Positions 17,125 through 26,331 of a stretch of 60,589 bases of DNA are shown here, in pieces; position 1 is the first letter of the stretch; each line of letters starts with the position of its first letter. The position numbers and the translations under genes were made by a program. Source of the stretch: RGIG5952 sp045603485 (GTDB lineage: Bacteria > Verrucomicrobiota > Kiritimatiellia > RFP12 > JAAYLN01); the NCBI GenBank assembly GCA_045603485.1, contig JAZUMF010000096.1, forward strand, positions 1 to 60,589, given 5' to 3'. Under the pieces are notes generated by a model. The model searched no databases and was not told where the DNA came from. It was given only the letters and a program-made list of their open reading frames with translations.

Positions 17125-17961
17125 TTACTCCTTGGGCAGTAGCAATGAAAAATACCAGTCTAATATCTCTTCACCAAAAAAGAGCCACAATAGTGCGGCG
17201 GCAGCCAGGAAGGGTCCAAATGGAATGCGCCCTTGAAGCTCGCGCTTCCCTCTAAAAATCAGGAAAACCCCGATTATTGAGCCTAAAAATGCACCGCCGA
17301 AAAGTGTAAATAATGCGCCCTTCCAGCCAAACAACGCGCCAACGGCACCAAGCAGCTTTACATCACCAAAGCCCATTGCCTCTTTTTTATAGGCCAGCTT
17401 GCCAAGCACCGCTACGAGATAAAGTATCCCGAAGCCTGTACACAGGCCGATAACCGAACAAAGAAGAGCCAATAGCCAATCATCTGTTCCGTGAAGCTGC
17501 GGCAACAACGGAGAGACGGCAAGGCCCAGCACCATACCGCCTATTGTCACGCTATCAGGCAAAATATACCAATCGATATCGATAAATGTGCCTAACTCAA
17601 AGCCGAAGACAACGAGCCACATAACGACCATAACTGCAGGATCGGTCATAAATCGCCATGCGACGGCAAGAAAAAGCGCAGCGGTCAAAAGCTCCAGTAA
17701 AAGATAGCGAGGAGAAATCTTGGCTTTGCACTCCGCACAGCGACCGCGCAAGAGGAGCCAACTTAATATCGGTATATTGTGATACCAGGGGATAAGCTTA
17801 TTGCACGATGGACAATGAGAGCGCGGAAAGACGATGGACTCGTTGCGTGGCATACGCCAGATGCAAACACTCATAAAGCTTCCGAAGCATGCGCCAAGGA
17901 GAGCGGCAAAGGTATAGATGATACTGCGTGCAGCTTCAAATGAGAGCTCAACGGTAGGCAT
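17125..17961 (-). CDS. Prepilin peptidase / N-methyltransferase (type IV pilus or type II secretion)
   Basis: A 278-residue inner-membrane aspartic protease (A24 family) that cleaves and N-methylates prepilins and pseudopilins. The N-terminal methylase domain carries CPSCNK and CAECKAK, the tetra-cysteine zinc site. Catalytic aspartates are in FIDIDWYILPD and in GFGDVKLLG. About eight membrane segments are visible. The start ATG at 17961 lies one base after the stop of the DUF2723 gene (TAAtATG) with AGGAGG about 11 bp upstream; a GTG four codons earlier is less likely. It would process pseudopilins for the type II system encoded at 46-51 kb. Confidence 0.92.
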   Translation of the reverse strand: MPTVELSFEAARSIIYTFAALLGACFGSFMSVCIWRMPRNESIVFPRSHCPSCNKLIPWYHNIPILSWLLLRGRCAECKAKISPRYLLLELLTAALFLAVAWRFMTDPAVMVVMWLVVFGFELGTFIDIDWYILPDSVTIGGMVLGLAVSPLLPQLHGTDDWLLALLCSVIGLCTGFGILYLVAVLGKLAYKKEAMGFGDVKLLGAVGALFGWKGALFTLFGGAFLGSIIGVFLIFRGKRELQGRIPFGPFLAAAALLWLFFGEEILDWYFSLLLPKE

Positions 17962-17962
17962 A

Positions 17963-20900
17963 TTACTTGCCACCTCCTATTGGAGCGAAGGGCATTGCCC
18001 CTCTTCCCATCGGGAGCGCACCCCTCTGAGGATTACGCATACCCTGTTGACGCATTTGAATAAGCTGCTGAACCAACGGTATCAAGGTCTGATTGCGCTC
18101 AACATATGACAATGCCTGCTGACCACCGATGGCAAGACCGCGCTCAAGCGCTGCCATAGCATCCTCAGTTTTGCCTATCATAGCATTTAATGTCGCCCAA
18201 TCAAGCCATGTATTCCAATCATTTGGTCTCATAGACAGATAGCGCGGCATAATGTTAGACAGAACACCAACATCACCAATAGCGGCATAAATGCGAATAG
18301 CGGCAATGAGCCTATCTGGATTGTTCTGAACATAGGTAGACTGAATCACCCTACTCATAGCACGGACAGCCTCTTGGCGACCTTGTGCGTCAAAGAGAAG
18401 ATTTGCAAGTCTAAAGGCATTGCCGATGCTAAGCTTGGGCTCATCGATGTATGGAGTCAGCGTATGAAGGGCACCGAAGGTATTACCGAGCTTAATCTCA
18501 ATCTCTGCGATTTGGAGTGCGGTTTCAACTGTCGGCTTCATATCGGGAGGCGTCGACGCGCGCAGGAGTGCCAACTTATCCTGAAGCGCCTTTGTCGAGA
18601 CGATGAAATCACGGAACATCGGACCGCGATCGTTATTAGGATCACGCTCGCAATAATGATTGACGATAGCGAGCGCTTCATCAATACGCCCTTGGCGCAT
18701 CAAAATGTCCTGAACGCAACGGAAGTTCGCTTCTGGGCTTACAGGATAGAGGATACGCGCCTCTGTATATGCCTGCTCTGCATCGATAAAGCGATTGCGG
18801 TTGACATAGAGACCTGCGATTGCGCTGCGAAGCTTTGAGAAGGACTTCTGCGCGACAATATCCCTACGGAATTTACCGTCGCGTGTCAGTCTGCGCACAT
18901 ACCAATCCCAAAAATCACGATCGTCCGTCACATGCTTTGCCGTAAACGATGTTTCGCTGGGATTGATGTGCATAATCAAGCCGTGCGGCGTGAGATAGGG
19001 ATACATCCATGGGATGACATAACTTTCCTCGACATAAAACTTATGCCATGGTTTATTATGTTCAAAGATCATCTTGCAAAGGATGCCGTTGATTTCCATT
19101 ACACCCAAGGCTCCGACAATTTGAACTCTGCCGTTCTCGATAATCAGATCGGCATTTTGCGGGCGAATCCCGGCATTAACCTCGTCAACATAGACGCTGA
19201 AGGCATTTTCGCTGTCCTTTGGCGTAGGAATCCAAAGCTGGTCGCCGTAAAGATCACGGGTAACCGACATAAATGTATTATCGGCAAGGGCGTTTTGCGT
19301 AATCAAGAATACATCAGGTCTTACATCGGCGGAATAAATCATATAGGTCGGAACGAAACGCCCGGGGTCTGTTCCTCCGAAGAAGACGGCGCCCTGCCCC
19401 ATTGCCGGCGGATATGACGGATTTGGAAGCGGCTCCTCATCCTCTTCCAGCTCCTCCATAATGGCATCGGCGCCGCGAAGCTGATAATTGCCGAATTGCC
19501 ATCCATAATCGTGACCATTCTGCTCAGCGCCGCTTAACTCGAAGACGAGCTTGTCATTGAAGTAGTTCTGCTGAATAGGAATTGCAGCAGAAAGAAATAC
19601 GCACAGAAGCGCACAGCCGCTTAAAATCTTTACGATCTTCCGATTGCGTGTGGCAAATGAGAAGAAGCGTTCAAGAATTAAAACGGCAAAGATTAAGCCA
19701 TAACCGATCCAAAGGGCGAATAAGCCGTGAGACGAAATAAACTTGACCTTTTGAATAAAGGTATCCTGGAGGTCACCTCTGGGATTGGCGAGCATAATGA
19801 GAAGAATCGACATCACCAGGAAGTTGCAGACAGTACCAATGAGCCACTGCTGTGAAATATCATCCATCGATGCCGAAACCGTGCGACGCTTACCGGCAAA
19901 ATAGAGGCCGAAGATTACAGAAGCGACAATCGCAATCGACAATAGAGCGGGTAAAACCTGACAGAAGAAGGCCTTGTTTTGAAGGATAACGGGAGAAATC
20001 GTCGCCCACTTTGCGACAATTTCGCTTGCGGCATAATCACCCAAGGCAACATCATATACCAAACAGGCTTGAAGAGCCTTAAAGAGAATCGCGACCGTGA
20101 AGAGAAGACCGGCGGCGGCAAAGATTCCTACCGTGATGGTCTCAGAACGATCGAGGCCCTTCTCGTTGTCGTCATTATGGAGAATACGGACAATCGCCCC
20201 GCCAAACTGACGGAAGCTAAACCAAAGACCGCCGAAGAAGCAGAGAAGCAGCAGCCCGCCAAAGGCAAGCTTATCGATACGGGAAGAATCAAAATACTTC
20301 TCAATGGCAGGAATATTGCCAAGCAGGACAAAAACAACAATCAATGCGATTAAGGTAAAGGCAGCGACCAATGGGCGCATACCGCCCAGGAAAGCAAAGG
20401 AGACAGATGCCAGCAAAGCAAGAACAGAGACAATTCGGAAGGCGGCGGCAAATCTATCGCCAATCACGGACGCCGCGACAAAATGGTCAAGTCCCCACAA
20501 TACAAAAGCCAAGACCGACAAGCCAAGCGCAATCAAAAGATAACGCCCGTTGCGTGAATTGTCATCCTTTTTAAGATTAAGTCGCCATGCCGCAAAGGGC
20601 AAAAAGCCCAGCGGTGCCAAAAGCAATGTAAACTGACGGCGAAGGTCGATGAAATAGTCACCGATCTGCTCAATAAATCTAGGAGCGAAGATATCGGTTG
20701 GAGTAATCTTCTCATACTGACCGCGAGTAATAGCATGCTTAAAGCCCTCCCATGTGCGCGGGTAGCCCCAATTCATCGGAGGATTGCGAAGATCTGAAAC
20801 AATAGGCATATAGGCATAAAATGAGACGCCAAGCTCGCCCATCAGGAATGTCATCGCGACACTGACGCCAGACGGCAGCGTCAATGCGGCATAGCCAAGC

Positions 20901-22366
20901 ACGAAGAAATTGAAGATGACCGGAGCCCAAAACCACCAAGTGGTAGGATGCGTCAAGCCTAAACATACGCCGTGTAAGACTAAAATGTAAAGCACAGATT
21001 CAATCGCAAGAATCGGGAGCGCAAAAAGAAGCCCGCCCTTGGTTGCAAACGAGAGAGCAAAAAGCAAAATGGCGCCAAGGACAAATGCCGCATTGTATTT
21101 GGCTATTCCGATTGTAGGAATATGTGAAAGATCAACGCCACTGGGAAGTCGTGGAGGCTCAACAGAGATAGACATAAAGAGCGCTATCAGGAAGCAGAGA
21201 CCTGCCAAAATACACGGTATGTAGAAATAGGGATTTGAACGATCCCTGTTGCCAAAGAGCGCAGCAAAAGAGGAGGCTCCGCATATTGCCATAAAGAGAG
21301 CGCCGAAGACTACATATTTGGTCGGAGCCATCAAAGCGACATTAGCTGGATTTACAGCACCCACTACCCCTTTAGTCGTAACAGAAGCGGCGATAAAGAG
21401 AATAAAAACCGCGCAAGCCATCAAGCAAGCGAAGATTGGCGCAAGAAGCGGCCCAATCGTCTTATGCTCGCGAACGGACTTCACTTTGCTTACAGCAAGC
21501 ATAGCGATAAATGCAGCCGCAAAGATTGCGACGGCGGCAATGACAACTGCCTCGGAAGGAATATCAACCACCGTAAGTATAGGCGACTGTTTAATTAAAT
21601 CGCGTTGCAAAGGCAAGGACCCCAGCTTAAGAATTATTGCCGCAAGACCGATAGGAATAGCGACGATGATAAAATCGCGGGAAAGTGCTATATTACGCAA
21701 AAACAGAATAATGACCAAAGGCAATGCGGCAAGAAGCAAAACCTGATAATTTGTAAGACCGAGGCCAAAGACAAATGCCGTAAGCCACAGCACCCTGTCA
21801 CTGGGGCGACGCATCCAACGATAAATCAAAAGCATGACAAGCATCAAGAAAAATGCGCCAAGCGAATAGACTTCGACAATCGTCGACTGCGACCACATAA
21901 CGGGAGAAAAGGCAAAGATTAAACTGCCGGCAACACCGCCGACCCAACATAAAATACGCTCGCCGAAAGATGAATCTCCATTATGGATATCCTTCGCGTC
22001 AGCGAGCATATCAGATGCTGAACGCGTAATCAGCATTGCCGTACATCCGGAAGCCAAGGCTCCAAAGACCGCAGACGACAATGCTATAGCCCAAGCGGGA
22101 TTAGGCTGTCCTCGAAATGTGACAAAATCGAATATACGGGCAAAACAAAAGGATATAATCGTCCAGATTGGATATCCCGGAGGGTGCGGAACGCCAAGAT
22201 GGTCACCGGCAACAGCCAATTCTCCCGAGTCCTCCAAACCCACCGACGGCCCCAGCGTCAAAAAATAGACGATAAAAGAGAGAACCGTCGCAGTCCAGAA
22301 AGACGCCCAGTCAACCTTCCTAAAGAAGGGACTCCTGCTTGTCGTAGACGCACCAAAAATTGTCAT
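17963..22366 (-). CDS. Giant DUF2723 (GT117-type) membrane glycosyltransferase with TPR tail
   Basis: A 1467-residue protein. The N-terminal DUF2723 signature is clear: LGPSVGLEDSGELAVAG followed by GVPHPPGYPIWT, the region with the catalytic acidic residues in this O-mannosyltransferase-like family. About 20 or more membrane segments extend to about residue 930, followed by a soluble half with TPR-like helices at about 1190-1430 and a Gly/Met-rich end. Such proteins are taken to transfer sugars from lipid carriers to exported proteins in Bacteroidota and PVC bacteria. It is translationally coupled to the prepilin peptidase, so pilin-type or secreted proteins are candidate acceptors. AAGGA precedes the ATG. 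Confidence 0.85.
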   Translation of the reverse strand: MTIFGASTTSRSPFFRKVDWASFWTATVLSFIVYFLTLGPSVGLEDSGELAVAGDHLGVPHPPGYPIWTIISFCFARIFDFVTFRGQPNPAWAIALSSAVFGALASGCTAMLITRSASDMLADAKDIHNGDSSFGERILCWVGGVAGSLIFAFSPVMWSQSTIVEVYSLGAFFLMLVMLLIYRWMRRPSDRVLWLTAFVFGLGLTNYQVLLLAALPLVIILFLRNIALSRDFIIVAIPIGLAAIILKLGSLPLQRDLIKQSPILTVVDIPSEAVVIAAVAIFAAAFIAMLAVSKVKSVREHKTIGPLLAPIFACLMACAVFILFIAASVTTKGVVGAVNPANVALMAPTKYVVFGALFMAICGASSFAALFGNRDRSNPYFYIPCILAGLCFLIALFMSISVEPPRLPSGVDLSHIPTIGIAKYNAAFVLGAILLFALSFATKGGLLFALPILAIESVLYILVLHGVCLGLTHPTTWWFWAPVIFNFFVLGYAALTLPSGVSVAMTFLMGELGVSFYAYMPIVSDLRNPPMNWGYPRTWEGFKHAITRGQYEKITPTDIFAPRFIEQIGDYFIDLRRQFTLLLAPLGFLPFAAWRLNLKKDDNSRNGRYLLIALGLSVLAFVLWGLDHFVAASVIGDRFAAAFRIVSVLALLASVSFAFLGGMRPLVAAFTLIALIVVFVLLGNIPAIEKYFDSSRIDKLAFGGLLLLCFFGGLWFSFRQFGGAIVRILHNDDNEKGLDRSETITVGIFAAAGLLFTVAILFKALQACLVYDVALGDYAASEIVAKWATISPVILQNKAFFCQVLPALLSIAIVASVIFGLYFAGKRRTVSASMDDISQQWLIGTVCNFLVMSILLIMLANPRGDLQDTFIQKVKFISSHGLFALWIGYGLIFAVLILERFFSFATRNRKIVKILSGCALLCVFLSAAIPIQQNYFNDKLVFELSGAEQNGHDYGWQFGNYQLRGADAIMEELEEDEEPLPNPSYPPAMGQGAVFFGGTDPGRFVPTYMIYSADVRPDVFLITQNALADNTFMSVTRDLYGDQLWIPTPKDSENAFSVYVDEVNAGIRPQNADLIIENGRVQIVGALGVMEINGILCKMIFEHNKPWHKFYVEESYVIPWMYPYLTPHGLIMHINPSETSFTAKHVTDDRDFWDWYVRRLTRDGKFRRDIVAQKSFSKLRSAIAGLYVNRNRFIDAEQAYTEARILYPVSPEANFRCVQDILMRQGRIDEALAIVNHYCERDPNNDRGPMFRDFIVSTKALQDKLALLRASTPPDMKPTVETALQIAEIEIKLGNTFGALHTLTPYIDEPKLSIGNAFRLANLLFDAQGRQEAVRAMSRVIQSTYVQNNPDRLIAAIRIYAAIGDVGVLSNIMPRYLSMRPNDWNTWLDWATLNAMIGKTEDAMAALERGLAIGGQQALSYVERNQTLIPLVQQLIQMRQQGMRNPQRGALPMGRGAMPFAPIGGGK

Positions 22367-22384
22367 CGTATATTCATCCTTCGC

Positions 22385-25300
22385 CTACTTGACAAGAAAG
22401 TCGTAGGCATTTCTAAACATCTTCATCCATGGACCCGACTCGCCACAGCAGAAGCCCTGCGGACGGTACGACAGCTGCAACGCGCGGAAGCCACGCTCAG
22501 GGTGCGGCATCATAATCGTGACGCGACCGTCAGGTGTCGTAAAGGCCGTAAGACCACCCTTTGTTCCATTGGGATTCCAGGGATAACGGTCTGTCGGCAA
22601 GCCGTCATTGCCAACATAACGAGCGGCAACAAGACCAGAGTCAATTACAGACTTGCGGGCGGCCTCAGAGTCAAACTCCGCACGGCCGTCACCGTGAGCA
22701 ACGGCAATAGGCAAAATCGAGCCGACCATACCGCGGAAGAATACCGATGGAGAATCCATCATCTCCAAAGTTGCATAACGAGCCTCAAACTGTTCACTCT
22801 CGTTATGGACAAACTTTGGCCAGTTCTCCGCTCCTGGAATAAGCTCCTTAAGCTGCGAAACCATCTGGCAGCCGTTGCAGACGCCCAAAGCCAAAGTGTT
22901 CTTACGCTCAAAGAAGTTCTTAAACATCTTTGAAAGAGCGCTCGAGCGCAAAATGCTTTCAGCCCAGCCGGTGCCTGAACCAAGAACATCACCGTAAGAG
23001 AAGCCGCCGCAAGCGACCAAAGCATCAAAGTCATCAAGCTTTGCGCGACCCTCGTGCAAGTCAGTCATGTGGACATCGATTGAATCAAAGCCGGCGGCAC
23101 GGAAGGCCGCGGCCATCTCAATATGGCCGTTGATGCCCTGCTCACGCAAGATAGCAATGCGGGGAGGCATCGTAAGGGTCAACTCGCGAACCTCATCAGG
23201 CTCGTAGGTAAGCTTAAAGTTAAGACCGTTATCCGTCACATCTGAAGCCAGGGCGAATTCCTCGCGAGCACACTTAGGATTATCGCGAAGCTCCTGCATC
23301 TGAGCCGTCACCTCGCTCCAGATAGAGCGGAAACCGTTTACATCGCCGGCAATCGCAGCCTTACCGTCAACGGCAATTGAAATCTTACGATCGTCGCGAG
23401 TGCGTCCGATGCGGGACACACACTGAACAAGTCCGGCGGCGCGGAAACGGGCAACGACCTCCTCAACCTTGTCGTCGGCAATCTGAAGCACAGCGCCAAG
23501 CTCCTCAGAGAAGAGAGCGCCAAAGGCGCCATTCGCACCGGCAGGAAGATCGGCATCAAAGCCGATACCGCCGCCAAATGCCATCTCGGCAAGTGTCACC
23601 GCAACACCGCCGTCAGAACGGTCATGGTATGCCAAAAGCAGATCATCGGCGACCAGCGACTGCATCACCTTGAAGAAAGAAAGGAATGTCGGTATCTCGC
23701 AAAAATCAGGAGTAAACTCACCGACCTGCGAATAGACCTGGGCCAAAGCACTTGCGCCGAGACGGTTTGCGCCTGCCGAAAGATCGACAAGGACCAACGA
23801 AGACTTACCCTTCTTAAAATCTGGAGTAAGAGTGTGGCGGACATTATCAACCGGCGAGAAAGCACTCACAACGAGACTCAAAGGAGCACGCTGGCGATAA
23901 GACTTGCCGTCTTCCTCCCAAACAGAACGCATTGAACAGGAATCCTTGCCGACCGGGATAGAAATGCCCAAACCGACGCAAAGATTCTTAGCGACAGCCT
24001 CGACCGTATCGAAAAGTCTCGCGTCCTCGCCCTCTTCTCCACAGGCGCACATCCAGTTTGCGGAAAGCTTAATTCTACCGATATCACCCACCCAAGCGGC
24101 GGCGATATTCGTCAAAGCCTCACCAACGGCCATACGGCCGGAAGCAGGAGCATCGACAACCGCAATAGGAGCGCGCTCGCCGATAGCCATGGCCTCGCCA
24201 CTCTCGCTGTGGAAGCCCGTAAGCGTCACAGCGCAGTCCGCAAGAGGAAGCTGGAAGGGACCGACCATTTGGTCGCGATGAACCTGACCGGTAACTGTAC
24301 GGTCACCGATTGTGACGAGGAAGTTCTTTGCGGCGACAGTAGGCAAACGCAAAATCCGCTCAAAAGCCTCCTGAGCGCTTGCATCACCAAAATTAAGAGG
24401 CTCTGCCTTGAATGGAAGATGTGTAACATCGCGCTTCATACGGGGCGGCTTACCCAAAAGCACCTCGATATCCATATCGATAGGATTATCACCGAAATGG
24501 GCGTCATGGAGAACCATACGGCGATCGTCGCGGGCTACACCGATAAATGCGACAGGACAACGCTCGCGCTCGCAAATCTCCTCAAGAAGCTTGCGGTGCT
24601 CCTTACGGACGGCAAGCATATAACGCTCCTGAGCCTCACAGCACCAAATCTCCATAGGATTCATCGAAAGCTCTTCGTTATGAACCTCACGAAGCTCAAA
24701 GTCGGCGCCGACCTCTTCAACAATCTCAGGGCAGGCATTGGAAAGACCGCCGGCTCCGATATCGTGAATCGCCAAAATAGGATTGCGCTCGCCCATGGCA
24801 CAGCAAGCCTCGATTACCTCCTGGCAGCGACGCTCCATCTCGGGATTGCCGCGCTGGACAGAGTCAAAATCCAAAGACTCGGCATTAGTGCCGGTAGCCA
24901 TTGATGAGGCTGCACCGCCGCCAAGACCGATACGCATGGCGGGGCCGCCAAGCTGGACAATCCACGAACCGGCAGGAATCGGCTTCTTCTCAATGTGACC
25001 GCGACGAATCGAACCCATACCGCCAGCAAGCATAATAGGCTTATGATAGCCCCAGAAGCGATCGTCGGCCTCCATCTCGTATGTACGGAAGAATCCCGCA
25101 AGCTGTGGACGGCCAAATTCATTGCCAAAACGGGCGCCGCCAATCGGGCCTTCAGTCATAATCTGAAGCGGTGTCGCCAAACGGCGCGGGAACGGCTTAT
25201 CGGTAGCCTCCCAAGGCTGCTCATGGCCTGGAATGCGAAGATTCGAAACCATAAATCCTGCAAGCCCTGCCTTACTGCGGCTGCCGATACCGGTCGCGCT

Positions 25301-26251
25301 CTCGTCGCGAATCTCGCCGCCGACACCCGTAGCGGCACCTGGGAACGGTGAAATTGCAGTTGGATGGTTGTGGGTTTCAACCTTCATAAGGATGTCAAGC
25401 TGCTGCTTCGAATAGTCATAACGCTTTGACTTAGGATCGATAGTAAACTGGTCTGCCTCGAATCCTTCAACTACGCTTGAGTTGTCCTTATAGGCGAGCA
25501 AAGTGCCATCGGGATGAGCCTTATGGGTAGACTTAATCATACCGAAAAGCGAAGTATCCTTAGCTTCGCCGTCGATGACCCACTCCGCATTGAAAATCTT
25601 ATGACGGCAGTGCTCGGAGTTTACCTGACCGAACATAACAAGCTCTGTATCGGTAGGATTGCGGCCAGCCTTTGTATAGGCATCGACAAGATATGCAATC
25701 TCGTCATCACTCATAGCAAGACCTAAAGACTTATTGGCCTCCTCAAGAGCGCGTGCCCCCTCCTTCAAAACATCAAAAGAGCGGCCAGGAGCCGGAGGAC
25801 GCACATCAAAGAAATCGCTAAGGTCTGTGTAAAGTCCCTCGGTCATGCGATCAAAGAGTACATTATCGGCAGACTTCAAATCCTGCGCGGTCAATACCCT
25901 GCCCTTGGCATCCGTAATAATGTAATGGATGCCGCGCTCGACACGCTTAACCTTGCGGGTGCCTGAAATCTCAAAAATCTGAGAAGCCTTTGTGGACCAA
26001 GGGGATATCGTGCCCTTGCGGGGAGTCACAAAGAAGCCGTCGGCAGAAGGAGCGACGGGCTCAGCCTCCAAAAGCTTGGCAGCGACAGCAGTCTCCTCGG
26101 CATTTAGCTCATCTGTCAAATCTATTAAATAGACGAACTCGGCAGAAACGCGCACATCAAGCTTCTCTTCAAAGCTCTCTGAAAGCGCATTCAAAAGATT
26201 AACGAGACGAAACTCCGACAGCGCTGCGCCGCCCTTCCATATCTGCATCAT
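22385..26251 (-). CDS. purL: Phosphoribosylformylglycinamidine synthase, large single-chain form
   Basis: A 1288-residue enzyme of purine synthesis that makes FGAM from FGAR, ATP and glutamine. It has the complete large-PurL layout: N-terminal domain, linker, two AIRS-type halves (VETHNHPTAISPFPGAATG, then the second with IPVGKDSCSM) and a C-terminal glutaminase. The glutaminase nucleophile is C1125 in LGVCNGCQ, with MPHPERG near the end. Length matches gamma-proteobacterial PurL (1295), not the split PurLQS form. It has its own promoter at 26290-26319 and the ribosome binding site AAGGGG. A second ATG directly follows the first. Confidence 0.97.
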   Translation of the reverse strand: MMQIWKGGAALSEFRLVNLLNALSESFEEKLDVRVSAEFVYLIDLTDELNAEETAVAAKLLEAEPVAPSADGFFVTPRKGTISPWSTKASQIFEISGTRKVKRVERGIHYIITDAKGRVLTAQDLKSADNVLFDRMTEGLYTDLSDFFDVRPPAPGRSFDVLKEGARALEEANKSLGLAMSDDEIAYLVDAYTKAGRNPTDTELVMFGQVNSEHCRHKIFNAEWVIDGEAKDTSLFGMIKSTHKAHPDGTLLAYKDNSSVVEGFEADQFTIDPKSKRYDYSKQQLDILMKVETHNHPTAISPFPGAATGVGGEIRDESATGIGSRSKAGLAGFMVSNLRIPGHEQPWEATDKPFPRRLATPLQIMTEGPIGGARFGNEFGRPQLAGFFRTYEMEADDRFWGYHKPIMLAGGMGSIRRGHIEKKPIPAGSWIVQLGGPAMRIGLGGGAASSMATGTNAESLDFDSVQRGNPEMERRCQEVIEACCAMGERNPILAIHDIGAGGLSNACPEIVEEVGADFELREVHNEELSMNPMEIWCCEAQERYMLAVRKEHRKLLEEICERERCPVAFIGVARDDRRMVLHDAHFGDNPIDMDIEVLLGKPPRMKRDVTHLPFKAEPLNFGDASAQEAFERILRLPTVAAKNFLVTIGDRTVTGQVHRDQMVGPFQLPLADCAVTLTGFHSESGEAMAIGERAPIAVVDAPASGRMAVGEALTNIAAAWVGDIGRIKLSANWMCACGEEGEDARLFDTVEAVAKNLCVGLGISIPVGKDSCSMRSVWEEDGKSYRQRAPLSLVVSAFSPVDNVRHTLTPDFKKGKSSLVLVDLSAGANRLGASALAQVYSQVGEFTPDFCEIPTFLSFFKVMQSLVADDLLLAYHDRSDGGVAVTLAEMAFGGGIGFDADLPAGANGAFGALFSEELGAVLQIADDKVEEVVARFRAAGLVQCVSRIGRTRDDRKISIAVDGKAAIAGDVNGFRSIWSEVTAQMQELRDNPKCAREEFALASDVTDNGLNFKLTYEPDEVRELTLTMPPRIAILREQGINGHIEMAAAFRAAGFDSIDVHMTDLHEGRAKLDDFDALVACGGFSYGDVLGSGTGWAESILRSSALSKMFKNFFERKNTLALGVCNGCQMVSQLKELIPGAENWPKFVHNESEQFEARYATLEMMDSPSVFFRGMVGSILPIAVAHGDGRAEFDSEAARKSVIDSGLVAARYVGNDGLPTDRYPWNPNGTKGGLTAFTTPDGRVTIMMPHPERGFRALQLSYRPQGFCCGESGPWMKMFRNAYDFLVK

Positions 26252-26289
26252 AAAAAACCCCTTTTCAAAAATTAAAAAAATGGTCTAAT

Positions 26290-26319
26290 ATTATATCATT
26301 TTTTCTATTTTCTATACAA
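26290..26319 (-). promoter_or_regulatory. Sigma-70-type promoter of purL
   Basis: Minus strand TTGTAT (26314-26319), 18 bp, TATAAT (26290-26295), in a very AT-rich gap, with the start codon about 40 bp downstream. No purine-regulator palindrome is evident. Confidence 0.75.
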
Positions 26320-26331
26320 ATTCTGAATATT

